Virus record (IMG/VR): IMGVR_UViG_3300036823_000041
Span: 1-62,291 of that record
Source: a virus
DNA: 62,291 bases
Direction: 5' to 3' (one strand)
In this document: one piece after another, positions 26,814-33,653 of the stretch
Numbering within the stretch: position 1 is the stretch's first letter
Layout: every line of letters begins with the position of its first letter
Translations under genes and position numbers: made by a program
Notes under the pieces: model-generated
Database searches by the model: none
What the model saw: only the letters and a program-made list of their open reading frames with translations
What the model was told of the DNA's origin: nothing

Positions 26814-27892
26814 CAAAAATCAAACCCCGCAGTCTTCTTCGCCGGATCAGCCGCCGGCTCGGGCTTCGCTTCCTGTTTTGCTACATCGCTCGCGGGCTCG
26901 GCCTGCGCCTCGGCTGCGGGCTTCGCGGCGGGCTTGGCCTCTTTCTTCGCCGGCGCGGACGTGGACACCCCGGCGCGCTCGGCCTTGTCGATCTCGGTCT
27001 TGAGATACGCCAGGTGCTCGGCTGGCCGGCCCTTGAACGACATCCGGCTCGCCGTCTTCTGGCCCTCGTTCCACTTGAGCTGCGCCATCGCTGCCTCGAT
27101 GTTGGCCGACTCGAGGGAGCCGAATACGTCGTCGATCGACTTCTCGCCCGACATCACTTCTTTTTGCATGACCTTCAGCGCGAGGAATTTGTCGCCGACG
27201 ATGTCCTGCACGCCCTGAACGCTCAGGGTATTGAAAAGCATCTCGCCGGTGATGCCGGCCTGCTTGGCCCACTCGAGCACGGCGGTGCGCTCTTTGACGA
27301 CCGACTCTGCCGAGCCGATGGCGACCTTCTGCGTCTCCATCCAGGTAGCGAACCAGACGCCCTTGCCGATGCCGTTGAGCACCGCGTTGCGAAAGGCAAT
27401 CGACGCCGCGGCGTTCCCGGTGACGCCGATCATGTCCTGGTTGAACCGGCGCCCGTCCGAGCCGGTGATGCGCCGGGCGACCTCGCGGCCATGCCTGTAG
27501 TTAGACTCGCAGTCGAAATAGATGCCCTGCGCCCTCACCCACTCCTGATCTGCGCCGACGACCCGGCACATGCTCATGTTGTTGCCCCATGACGCGGCCA
27601 GGATCTCGGCGAAGCGCGAGCTCGCGCCGGTGATCTGCTTGCCGCCGCGCGGAAGCGAGTACGTCATCTCGAGCGCGATGGCCTGGTTGTAGCAGGTCCG
27701 GCTTTTGAGCGTCGCCATGACCTTATCCATCGACCGCGGGAACTTCCGGGCAAATTCCATCTGCATTTCGAGCTCGCCCTTGTTGAGCCGGACAAGCGCC
27801 TGCGAGTCTTCGATCTCGCGGTCCTCCTGCTCGTCCATGTTGTCAGGTGGAAGTACTTCGGGCTCCGGCTGCGTGCTGCGATGTGATGCCAT
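26813..27892 (-). CDS. Conserved phage recombination-module protein, candidate annealing protein
   Basis: 359 residues. The core (about 30-250) has FPRSMDKVM, YSLPRGGKQITGASSRFAEI and GVTGNAAASIAFRNAVLNGI. These segments are typical of a widespread phage family found next to RecB-type exonucleases and SSB-like genes. The C-terminal 80 residues are Lys/Ala/Pro/Glu low complexity and end in GFDF, an acidic-hydrophobic tip like those of ssDNA-binding proteins. A role as single-strand annealing protein is inferred from context; I cannot place it in the RecT, Erf or Rad52 groups from sequence reading. Confidence 0.55.
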   Translation of the reverse strand: MASHRSTQPEPEVLPPDNMDEQEDREIEDSQALVRLNKGELEMQMEFARKFPRSMDKVMATLKSRTCYNQAIALEMTYSLPRGGKQITGASSRFAEILAASWGNNMSMCRVVGADQEWVRAQGIYFDCESNYRHGREVARRITGSDGRRFNQDMIGVTGNAAASIAFRNAVLNGIGKGVWFATWMETQKVAIGSAESVVKERTAVLEWAKQAGITGEMLFNTLSVQGVQDIVGDKFLALKVMQKEVMSGEKSIDDVFGSLESANIEAAMAQLKWNEGQKTASRMSFKGRPAEHLAYLKTEIDKAERAGVSTSAPAKKEAKPAAKPAAEAQAEPASDVAKQEAKPEPAADPAKKTAGFDF

Positions 27893-27896
27893 AGGC

Positions 27897-28250
27897 TTAG
27901 GCCGCCTCCTCGGGCGGAAAGAATGCGTCGATAAAGCAATTGCGGTGGTAGTGGCCGGCGAACGCCATGTCGCGCTGCGGGCGGCGCTCGCGTGGCTTGT
28001 TAAAGAATATGAGCTCGTAAAACTCGCCCGTCTCCGGTCCGGCGCCGACGAACTCGCGGCCGTCTGGATGCCCGTCGTAAACCGGCTCGTTGCATGCCTC
28101 GCAGATGGGCAGGCAGCTCAAGTGGTGGATCTGGCGGTCGACGCTCTCGTGATCCTCGGTGATGTCGACGGCATAGCCGCAGCCGCCGCAATTGTCGATG
28201 ATCGCAGTCTGATAAAAGTCGTGCGGATTGCCCTGGTGAGTCTTCAGCAT
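27897..28250 (-). CDS. Zinc-ribbon-like hypothetical protein
   Basis: 117 residues with an AGGAGGCAC ribosome site. CGGCG, then CLPICEAC and a downstream YHRNCF segment give potential zinc ligands. It is the first gene after operator 28280-28296 and directly precedes the SSAP-like gene. No named family is recognised. Confidence 0.6.
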   Translation of the reverse strand: MLKTHQGNPHDFYQTAIIDNCGGCGYAVDITEDHESVDRQIHHLSCLPICEACNEPVYDGHPDGREFVGAGPETGEFYELIFFNKPRERRPQRDMAFAGHYHRNCFIDAFFPPEEAA

Positions 28251-28279
28251 GACGTGCCTCCTAAGCGGTCACATGAAGC

Positions 28280-28296
28280 GTACACGGATAGTGTAC
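28280..28296. promoter_or_regulatory. 17-bp operator palindrome, copy A
   Basis: GTACACGGATAGTGTAC, with six-base inverted arms. It lies 30 bases upstream of the leftward gene at 28250 and immediately after the ribbon-helix-helix gene. It matches the repeated GTACAC-N5-GTGTAC pattern. Confidence 0.6.
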
Positions 28297-28300
28297 AGCT

Positions 28301-28495
28301 CTACAGTTCGATTTTTGGAACTATATCGTTCTCGAATTTGGCCTCGACGAGATCGCGCAGAAACTGGCGGCTGCCGACTCTGTTCTTGGTGGCCTGGCGC
28401 TCCAATCCTTTGAGTGCGGCCGTCGATACCCGGAAGGTAAAGGGGACGCGGCCAGTAGGCTTTTTCTTCGGTGCTGGCTTTACGACTGATGGCAT
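28301..28495 (-). CDS. Ribbon-helix-helix DNA-binding regulator
   Basis: 64 residues from ATG 28495, with AGGAGGAGT upstream. After a basic, Pro/Lys-rich arm the sequence GRVPFTFRVSTAALKGLE gives a strand and first helix. NRVGSRQFLRDLVEAKFE gives the second helix, the layout of Arc/CopG/ParD-type ribbon-helix-helix proteins. Such dimers bind short palindromes. Copies of a 17-bp palindrome flank the gene on both sides (28280-28296 and 28519-28535), so autoregulation and control of the operon are likely. Confidence 0.65.
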   Translation of the reverse strand: MPSVVKPAPKKKPTGRVPFTFRVSTAALKGLERQATKNRVGSRQFLRDLVEAKFENDIVPKIEL

Positions 28496-28518
28496 GGGTG
28501 ACTCCTCCTGTGTTGTTT

Positions 28519-28535
28519 GTACACTAGCCGTGTTC
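28519..28535. promoter_or_regulatory. 17-bp operator palindrome, copy B (imperfect)
   Basis: GTACACTAGCCGTGTTC, one mismatch in the right arm. It is 24 bases upstream of the ribbon-helix-helix start and inside the only gap of that part of the operon. Confidence 0.5.
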
Positions 28536-28838
28536 TTACGGGTGGACGCCGTTCTTGATCGCCCAGATGACGTAGAGCACAATGCCGACCGCGAGCAGGA
28601 TGATGGTCGCATTGAGCATCTGGGTGGGGGTCGACGCGGTGAATTGCTCGCCCTCGCGCCGGTTGGCCTCGTCGCAGGCGATGCAGATGCACCGGCCCGT
28701 CTCGTCGCATTGCGAGCCGGGGACCATGCAGGCGCCGCAGGTATCGGCCTGGCATTGCAGGCAGATGTAGCCGTGATAGTACTCGGGACCGCGCTTGCCG
28801 CAGAGGTCGCAGACTTGGGCGAATTGAACGTATGTCAT
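28536..28838 (-). CDS. Membrane-anchored zinc-ribbon protein
   Basis: 100 residues from ATG 28838. Five Cys pairs lie in the first 70 residues (CDLCGKRG, ICLQCQADTCGACM, CICIACDEA), a RING- or double-zinc-ribbon-like spacing. They are followed by a single hydrophobic C-terminal segment (NATIILLAVGIVLYVIWAIK) that should cross the inner membrane. No named family is recognised. Coupled by overlap to the 40-residue gene upstream. Confidence 0.65.
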   Translation of the reverse strand: MTYVQFAQVCDLCGKRGPEYYHGYICLQCQADTCGACMVPGSQCDETGRCICIACDEANRREGEQFTASTPTQMLNATIILLAVGIVLYVIWAIKNGVHP

Positions 28839-28957
28839 CGGGGGGATCTCCGTTGCTGCGCGAGCTTCGCCTTCGCTTTCGCGATCTTCAGCCGGCAGCG
28901 CATGCACCGCTTGAATTGCGGGTTGGGGTTGGGCAGGTGGCAACGATTGCAGATCAT
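28835..28957 (-). CDS. 40-residue zinc-ribbon miniprotein
   Basis: Starts at ATG 28957 and overlaps both neighbours by four bases. Two CxxC pairs (CNRC and CMRC) are followed by a Lys/Ala/Arg-rich basic helix, a small nucleic-acid-binding layout. The short size and chained overlaps support it as a real gene. Confidence 0.6.
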   Translation of the reverse strand: MICNRCHLPNPNPQFKRCMRCRLKIAKAKAKLAQQRRSPR

Positions 28958-29214
28958 GGGCGCCAGGCCTCCGCGGCCTGCTTGGCGTCCGCGATGTGCC
29001 GGAAGCCGCGCCCGTTCTTGTCGAGGATGCGATCGCCGGCGGGCGTCACGATGTATAGCGGGAAGTTGGCCGTCGGATGGCCGCAGTGGTGGATCTCGCA
29101 GCCGTTCTCGTGCAACCACCAGGTGCCGAGCTTGCCGAGCTCGGACCCGAATCGCTGCCAGGGATCGACGGGCGCGGGCTTTAGCTCGAGCTCGAGGAGC
29201 GTGAGCTGCGTCAT
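28954..29214 (-). CDS. Hypothetical small protein
   Basis: 86 residues. A strand-rich core with GTWWLHENGCEIHHCGHPTA and FPLYIVTPAGDRIL ends in a helix (DAKQAAEAW). Similar short phage proteins with a WxLH/HCGHPTA block are common, but their function is unknown. Start overlaps the upstream stop (TAATG). Confidence 0.65.
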   Translation of the reverse strand: MTQLTLLELELKPAPVDPWQRFGSELGKLGTWWLHENGCEIHHCGHPTANFPLYIVTPAGDRILDKNGRGFRHIADAKQAAEAWRP

Positions 29215-29363
29215 TATTTACCCCCGTTCAAGTAGTGGACGCGGGCCGCAGCTTCCGCATCTGTGCGGTGGTCGCTCTCGGGGTGCCATTCGCCGTCGGG
29301 CGAGTAAAACCCGACGACGTAGCAGCCGCCGGTACTTGAGTAAAAGTACAGCCAGCAGCTCAT
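29214..29363 (-). CDS. 49-residue hypothetical protein
   Basis: ATG 29361-29363 on the minus strand to TAA 29214-29216. It contains WLYFYSSTGGCYVVGFYSPDGEW followed by a helix (DAEAAARVHYLNGG), a pattern seen in many very short phage proteins that look like half of a small beta-hairpin-plus-helix domain. It overlaps both neighbours at start and stop, which supports expression. Confidence 0.6.
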   Translation of the reverse strand: MSCWLYFYSSTGGCYVVGFYSPDGEWHPESDHRTDAEAAARVHYLNGGK

Positions 29364-29602
29364 ATCGAGAGCCTCCCGGTGCAGTTATCGCTAATGGCGC
29401 ACATTTTGTCGGCTGCGGCGCGTGCGTCGATCTGCTCGCGCAGCGGGCCGTGCTTCTCGCAGCTCAGGCCGTTGACGCCGGCGCATAGATACCGGCAGCA
29501 GAGGGCGCCCTGGCCGACCAGGCAAACCATCTTTGCCCAGTCGCCATCGGGCGGCGTGTGGCGATCGCCGACAATCTCGGCGACGATAAACGGGCGCTTC
29601 AC
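29360..29602 (-). CDS. Small Cys-rich hypothetical protein
   Basis: 80 residues from GTG 29602, overlapping the upstream stop (GTGA). Cysteines at GALCCRYLCAG, LSCEKHG and KMCAISDNC suggest metal binding or disulphides. No family is recognised. Confidence 0.6.
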   Translation of the reverse strand: MKRPFIVAEIVGDRHTPPDGDWAKMVCLVGQGALCCRYLCAGVNGLSCEKHGPLREQIDARAAADKMCAISDNCTGRLSI

Positions 29603-29892
29603 ACACGCCTCGGCGCGTCGTGCTCGTCGCGCGGCTGCCCGACGACGGTTGCGGCTACAGTCCTCGATGGCACCGCGCGGTAGAACGTCTCGCACTGCAG
29701 TGGCCCGATAAAGGCGAGCGCCTCGCGCAGATCCTTCGCGCTCAGTGCGGCCAGATCATGTTCGTCTGGCAACTTTGGCCCGATGCGCTCGAGAATCTCT
29801 GCGGCGATGCGGATAGATGCGCGGAGGGAGCCGAGCTTGCCGGCATTCTCCCACCCTTCAATGATGTACCCGTTGTGGCTGGTCACGTCCAT
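29599..29892 (-). CDS. First gene of the leftward operon, hypothetical
   Basis: 97 residues with a CGGAGGCATTAC ribosome site. The middle is helical (ASIRIAAEILERIGPKLPDEHD and LSAKDLREALAFIG) and the tail is polar. No family is recognised. The promoter of this operon with operator 29917-29933 lies 25 bases upstream. Confidence 0.6.
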   Translation of the reverse strand: MDVTSHNGYIIEGWENAGKLGSLRASIRIAAEILERIGPKLPDEHDLAALSAKDLREALAFIGPLQCETFYRAVPSRTVAATVVGQPRDEHDAPRRV

Positions 29893-29910
29893 GTAATGCC
29901 TCCGTATTCC

Positions 29911-29940
29911 GTTTTAGTACACGGACCGTGTACGGCGCAA
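29911..29940 (-). promoter_or_regulatory. Leftward early promoter with operator palindrome, copy C
   Basis: On the minus strand TTGCGC (29940-29935) and TAAAAC (29916-29911) are separated by 18 bases. The spacer is filled by the perfect 17-bp palindrome GTACACGGACCGTGTAC (29917-29933 on the plus strand). A protein bound there should block RNA polymerase directly. Confidence 0.65.
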
Positions 29941-29952
29941 GTAGAAAGCGCG

Positions 29953-29982
29953 TTGCGCCGTTACCGTACACCGCTGTACACT
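29953..29982 (+). promoter_or_regulatory. Rightward early promoter with operator half, copy D
   Basis: TTGCGC at 29953-29958 and TACACT at 29977-29982 are separated by 18 bases. The imperfect palindrome GTACACCGCTGTACAC (29966-29981) runs from the spacer into the -10. It is divergent from the leftward promoter, giving a single control region for both early directions. Confidence 0.55.
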
Positions 29983-30059
29983 GGCCGGCGTGCGGGCGGA
30001 TGGGGCGCCGAAGTCAAAGAGCGGCGCCTTCGCAGATTCATCTGCCCGCGCTGCGATTC

Positions 30060-30443
30060 ATGTCTCTTGAGCTCGCCCATCTCGTGCTCGAGCGGTGCCC
30101 GCTCCGCGGCCAGCTCTTTCGCGCCCTGCTAATCCTGGCGCTCGACGCCGACGACGACGACCTGGTCATCACATCGCATCTGCGCCTGGCGCGGTGGGGA
30201 CGTTTCACGGTAGCGCGCGCCCAGGAGATGCTCGAGCGGCTGCGCGCCGAGGGATGGATTGCGATGCCGCGGAGAGGGCGGCGCCGCCTCAACCGCCGCC
30301 GGCTGCTGCAATGCGCTGTCCTGCCTGGCAAACCCCCGCAAAAGCCGGCTGGAGTGCGTAGGACGGCGCTCGAGCTCCGCGTACAGCATCGCGCACGCCA
30401 GATGGCCGAGGATCTGCGGCAAATCCACTTTCCCGCAAAATAA
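30060..30443 (+). CDS. Winged-helix DNA-binding protein
   Basis: 127 residues from ATG 30060. Upstream starts (30000, 29928) would run into the promoter and operator zone, so they are less likely. The order of elements fits a winged helix: LELAHLVLERCPLRGQLFRALLILAL, then a helix pair ending in AQEMLERLRAEGW, and a basic wing RRGRRRLNRRR. The C-terminus is basic. As the first gene of the rightward early unit it may be a regulator. No close family is recognised. Confidence 0.5.
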   Translation: MSLELAHLVLERCPLRGQLFRALLILALDADDDDLVITSHLRLARWGRFTVARAQEMLERLRAEGWIAMPRRGRRRLNRRRLLQCAVLPGKPPQKPAGVRRTALELRVQHRARQMAEDLRQIHFPAK

Positions 30444-30535
30444 TGCACATTTGCACTTGAGCGGTTACGTTCGCTGGATTACATTCGTGTCTGCCTTCTT
30501 GGGCGGCCTGCGGACTGATCCCCGCCGGTTTCGAG

Positions 30536-30589
30536 AGCTGGCCGCGGGTTCATCAGCCCCGCGGCCAGCTGCTTCGAATAGCTGATGAA
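30536..30589 (+). other. Strong hairpin with loop complementary to downstream sequence
   Basis: AGCTGGCCGCGG (30536-30547) pairs perfectly with CCGCGGCCAGCT (30559-30570). The 11-nt loop carries TTCATCAGC (30549-30557), whose complement GCTGATGAA lies at 30581-30589. The 184-nt gap it lies in (30444-30627) has no other convincing gene. It may be a leader RNA or an operator dyad. Confidence 0.45.
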
Positions 30590-30627
30590 ACGCTGTAAAA
30601 ACGCTCTCAGAAAGCTGATGCACCCCT

Positions 30628-30774
30628 ATGCCGTGGTATTTCCCTCGCCCGTGCGGCTGCCTAGCGCACACGGGACCATTCTGCCTATCGTGGCGTGAGC
30701 GCCGCATCCTTCAGCCTGGCGAGTGCTGCCCCTGCCGGTGCCACCCGCAACTGCTTGAGCGGAAGGTCGCATGA
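30628..30774 (+). CDS. 48-residue Cys-rich miniprotein
   Basis: ATG 30628 to TGA 30772-30774, overlapping the HNH start by four bases. Eight cysteines occur in CGCLA, PFCLSW and ECCPCRCHPQLLERK, a plausible zinc-binding fold. No strong ribosome site is visible, so it is a moderate call supported by overlap and composition. Confidence 0.45.
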   Translation: MPWYFPRPCGCLAHTGPFCLSWRERRILQPGECCPCRCHPQLLERKVA

Positions 30775-31178
30775 GCCTCACCGTGAGCCCCGCCCAACGC
30801 CGGCAGGACCGCCGCGACCTCGCGAAGTTGCGGAATATGGCCTGGAACCGTGTCACATGCTGGTACTGCGGGTGCCTGCTCGATCGCGAGAACCGCAGCC
30901 GGGACCACGTCCAGCCGGCCTGCAAAGGTGGGTCCAACTCGCCCGACAACATCGTCGAGTGCTGCCAGCCATGCAACGGGCGGAAGCGCAGCCTCACGCT
31001 CGAGGAGTACCGCGCCAGGTGCTACGTTCGCACGCCGGCACGCCGCAGCGCCCGAGCCCTGCGTGAGCTTCTGGACTCGGGAGAGCTTCACGAGCGCCAC
31101 GTCGCGGCCGTGCGGGCTCTGCTCGTGGTCCTCGACGACGACAGCCCTTACCTCTTCGCCGGGGAGCTTGGCCTATGA
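30771..31178 (+). CDS. HNH endonuclease
   Basis: 135 residues. The core CWYCG, SRDHVQPACKGGSNSPDNIV and CCQPCNGRK contains the two zinc CxxC pairs, the catalytic His and the structural Asn of standard HNH nucleases. A helical C-terminal extension follows. It sits just ahead of the replication initiator gene; its cut site is unknown. Confidence 0.85.
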   Translation: MSLTVSPAQRRQDRRDLAKLRNMAWNRVTCWYCGCLLDRENRSRDHVQPACKGGSNSPDNIVECCQPCNGRKRSLTLEEYRARCYVRTPARRSARALRELLDSGELHERHVAAVRALLVVLDDDSPYLFAGELGL

Positions 31179-31420
31179 GCGAGACGCGGAAAGAAGCCGC
31201 GGTAAAAGCCGCGCTGATGTCGGTCGCTGGCGCGGCAGATGTGGCCTTGCGGCTTTCCAAACGACTCCAGCTTTGCTGCGAGTATGGCGCTCAGGACGCC
31301 CAGATCGCCGATTATGACGACGCCCACGTCGAGGAGGAACTCCTGCTCATCCGGGCCTATTTGCGCCAGGCGCGCGATTTTGAGCGGCTCGCATACCTCG
31401 AGAAATTGGGGGAGCGGTGA
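31175..31420 (+). CDS. Hypothetical small helical protein
   Basis: 81 residues, overlapping the HNH stop and the initiator start (GTGA). Helical throughout (KAALMSVAGAADVALRLSKR, EEELLLIRAYLRQARDFERL). No motif is recognised. Confidence 0.6.
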   Translation: MSETRKEAAVKAALMSVAGAADVALRLSKRLQLCCEYGAQDAQIADYDDAHVEEELLLIRAYLRQARDFERLAYLEKLGER

Positions 31421-32682
31421 GGGTCGCCAAGCGCCTGCGCGACATCCTGGCCCTTGACCTGGACCCTGTCCAGAGGTTTATCCTCATCGTCTTGGTCAAC
31501 GCCGGAGCAGCCGACTCGCCAGTCGAGTGCTCCCAGGGTGACCTCGTAGAACTCAAAATCGCCTCTGAGCGGCATCTGCGCCGGGCATTAACAGCACTGC
31601 AAGAGCAGGGGTACCTGGTGAGAAGTTACCCCGGCGGCAACGGAACGCGCGCTTTTTTGCAGGTCAATCTGAGCAGGTTCACCCCGGTCGCCATGTCCGG
31701 GGTTCAAGAGCCCGAAGATGGCCCTGAGAATCGCCTTCCGACCCCGGACACCATGTCCTCCCCGGACATAGCTGACACCACCCCGGACACCATGTCCCCG
31801 GTCGCCATGTCCACCCCGGACACCATGTCCCCGGTCGCCCTCGCGCAGTCTCTTAACTCTAGTGTTGTTAAAACACACAAAAATAGTGAGTTATATGTAG
31901 ATCCTCTGCAACAACAACACCTAAGGATCTCTGATAAAACTAACAGCGCACACGTAGAAAAATCGCCAAGGCGCAGCTCGCAGCAGGCCGATTCTGGCCT
32001 CTTTCCCAACCCAAAATCTGACGCAGAAATCGCACGCGAAATCAACGCGGAATTTGTTCGCAAATATCCACGCCGCGATGATCGAAAACCAGGCTTCGAA
32101 ATGGCCGTCCTCTGGGCGCATGTCGTCGAGCTTCAAAAAGCAAACGGCCAGACAATCGAGAGCGCAGCCCGGTATCTCATGGCTCGGCTCGAGCTGCACA
32201 TGGAAGCATGGGCGACCCGGCCCGACTCCGAAAACCAGTACATCCCGAGCATTCGCACCTTCCTCGAGCTGCGTCCCGCCGATCACAAGCAAGGCCCAGG
32301 ACGCCGCTACGAAGACCCACCAGCGTTTACGCCCACAGGAGGCACCAGCAATGGCAACAGTGCAGCAACTCAAGCCGCAGAATCAGGCCGAGGACGCCGT
32401 ACAAGGCGTTTTGGCACACCAGCAGACCCTGCAGAGCTACAGGCAGCTCTCGATGCACTCAACAACCAGGCAGAGCCGACTGAATGGAATCAACAGGATG
32501 TACCAGCGACTAGCCCGATTCTTCCAGGTGGAACCAGACCCGCTTCACATGGTGGCGTACCCGACGGCGCTCGAGAGCCTGCCGGACGACCTGCTGGTCC
32601 TGGCGTTCGAGAGAGCCGAGGAGCAAATAACCGCGTTCTGCCCTTTACCGGGAAAGCTGCGGGAGCTGGTCGCCTCCGATAA
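31417..32682 (+). CDS. Lambda O-like replication initiator (winged helix) containing origin repeats
   Basis: 421 residues from GTG 31417. Residues 1-85 form a winged helix (DPVQRFILIVLVNAG, then ERHLRRALTALQEQGYLVRS), as in phage O/DnaD-type initiators. Residues about 89-142 are encoded by the iterons and read as repeated TPDTMSPVA-like units. An AT-rich Asn/Ser/Thr-rich stretch follows. A second helical domain spans about 200-292 (KPGFEMAVLWAHVVELQ, AARYLMARLELHMEAW). From residue 312 the tail overlaps the next gene in another frame and is low-complexity, so the functional protein may end earlier or be frameshifted. Confidence 0.65.
   Translation: MRVAKRLRDILALDLDPVQRFILIVLVNAGAADSPVECSQGDLVELKIASERHLRRALTALQEQGYLVRSYPGGNGTRAFLQVNLSRFTPVAMSGVQEPEDGPENRLPTPDTMSSPDIADTTPDTMSPVAMSTPDTMSPVALAQSLNSSVVKTHKNSELYVDPLQQQHLRISDKTNSAHVEKSPRRSSQQADSGLFPNPKSDAEIAREINAEFVRKYPRRDDRKPGFEMAVLWAHVVELQKANGQTIESAARYLMARLELHMEAWATRPDSENQYIPSIRTFLELRPADHKQGPGRRYEDPPAFTPTGGTSNGNSAATQAAESGRGRRTRRFGTPADPAELQAALDALNNQAEPTEWNQQDVPATSPILPGGTRPASHGGVPDGAREPAGRPAGPGVRESRGANNRVLPFTGKAAGAGRLR
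31682..31960 (+). repeat. Putative replication origin: iterons plus AT-rich element
   Basis: Tandem 17-mers CCCCGG(ACA/TCG)CCATGTCC begin at 31682, 31742, 31781, 31796 and 31814, with degenerate copies at 31760 and 31829. The ACA copies carry the dyad GGACA-CCA-TGTCC. Directly downstream, about 31850-31960 is strikingly A/T-rich for this genome and includes a GTGTT/AACAC dyad. Iterons followed by an AT-rich tract inside the initiator gene is the lambda ori layout. Confidence 0.65.
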
Positions 32683-33025
32683 CGCAGCCCAGATCGAGGA
32701 GCTCTGGCGCCACGAGTGGATGCAACTACTGCCGGCGATCAAGGCGCATGGCCGTGTGTGGCGCGATAAGAGCCGTTTAGACCTGTCGAACCCCCGGCAG
32801 CCCAAGAACATCCCCATCAAGCCGCCAAGCCTCACCCAGGCCATGCAGCGGGCCATCCAGGTGCTCGGCGGGACCAACGATTGGCGCGACGGCATCCAGC
32901 ACATCCAATTCCACCCGTTTTTCTACGGCACCGAGCCGGGCGACTTTCCTGGCCCGGATAGCCCGCGGCTGGCAGCAGACCGCATCGAGAAGAAGGTCCG
33001 CGATCTTTGGGAGGTCTACAGGTGA
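32351..33025 (+). CDS. Helicase-loader-like replication protein
   Basis: 224 residues from ATG 32351. The segment VEPDPLHMVAYPTALESLPD followed by LLVLAFERAEEQITAFCPLP resembles the small phage replication proteins that follow O-like initiators and act as lambda P or DnaC-type loaders. No Walker motif is present. The first 332 bases overlap the initiator gene in another frame. This frame reads as normal protein there, so it is preferred. Confidence 0.5.
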   Translation: MATVQQLKPQNQAEDAVQGVLAHQQTLQSYRQLSMHSTTRQSRLNGINRMYQRLARFFQVEPDPLHMVAYPTALESLPDDLLVLAFERAEEQITAFCPLPGKLRELVASDNAAQIEELWRHEWMQLLPAIKAHGRVWRDKSRLDLSNPRQPKNIPIKPPSLTQAMQRAIQVLGGTNDWRDGIQHIQFHPFFYGTEPGDFPGPDSPRLAADRIEKKVRDLWEVYR

Positions 33026-33201
33026 GCCCAGACAAAGCCGCATACGCCGCAGCAGACGAGATCATCGCAGACATGGCCGGACGCATCGGGCTCGGCTCGA
33101 CCTGGTCAGAATGCCCGCTGATGGCGCGGGCGAAGATCCGCGCAGCATGGGCGGCGATCATCCTCAAGGCGCTGTACGAGGAAGCGGAGAATAACCGATG
33201 A
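33022..33201 (+). CDS. Hypothetical small protein
   Basis: 59 residues from GTG 33022 overlapping the previous stop. Two amphipathic helices (AAYAAADEIIADMAGRIGLG and RAKIRAAWAAIILKALYEEA). No family recognised. Confidence 0.55.
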   Translation: MSPDKAAYAAADEIIADMAGRIGLGSTWSECPLMARAKIRAAWAAIILKALYEEAENNR

Positions 33202-33434
33202 GAGAATCCTCACTCCACGCAGCCGCGGTCGATGCCTACATCGCCGGGCTCACCTTAGAGCAGGCAACCGTGCTATTCCAGGCCGAGCTCATCCGCGTGA
33301 CCATGACGCGCAACAACGGCCGGCGCGAGGTCGCGGCTAGGCGCCTCGACGTGCACCGCAATACGCTACTCCGGCACGCGATTAAAAACGGGCTTTATGT
33401 GCACCCGCGGCGGAAAGCAGAGGCGCAGCCATGA
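33198..33434 (+). CDS. Fis-family helix-turn-helix protein
   Basis: 78 residues. The C-terminal half matches the HTH_8/Fis pattern: FQAELIRVTMTRNNGRREVA, then ARRLDVHRNTLLRHAIKNGL. This fold binds and bends DNA in Fis and NtrC-type activators. It probably regulates early-to-middle transcription or helps the nearby origin, both inferred. Overlaps both neighbours by four bases. Confidence 0.7.
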   Translation: MRESSLHAAAVDAYIAGLTLEQATVLFQAELIRVTMTRNNGRREVAARRLDVHRNTLLRHAIKNGLYVHPRRKAEAQP

Positions 33435-33628
33435 GCGCCGAGCCGCTGAAAGTCGCGCGCGTCTGCCCTGGGTGCCATCGCCGTTCGATCGCGCCAGCGT
33501 TCGACGTGTTCTCGCTTCGTTTCCAGCGCACCATCTACGAGTGGAGATGTCGCCACTGCAACTTGAAACGCCCGATACGTCTCACCCGCAACGAAATTGC
33601 GGCGCGTCCGACCCCGAAGCTGTACTAA
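33431..33628 (+). CDS. Zinc-ribbon miniprotein
   Basis: 65 residues with CPGC and CRHC pairs about 30 residues apart around a strand-rich YEWR segment, a two-knuckle zinc ribbon. Its stop lies just ahead of an operator-like repeat. Function unknown. Confidence 0.6.
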   Translation: MSAEPLKVARVCPGCHRRSIAPAFDVFSLRFQRTIYEWRCRHCNLKRPIRLTRNEIAARPTPKLY

Positions 33629-33631
33629 GCT

Positions 33632-33648
33632 GTACACCGGAGGTACAC
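33632..33648. promoter_or_regulatory. Operator-like GTACAC repeat, copy E
   Basis: GTACACCGGAGGTACAC: same 17-bp length as the other copies, but the second half is directly repeated rather than inverted. It also contains the GGAGG ribosome site of the gene at 33654, so part of the match may be coincidental. Confidence 0.35.
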
Positions 33649-33653
33649 GGCAA

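Noticed and set aside
31682-31845. Tandem repeats as a CRISPR array
   Set aside because: Repeats are 17 bases with variable short or no spacers and lie in frame inside a coding gene; iterons fit better.
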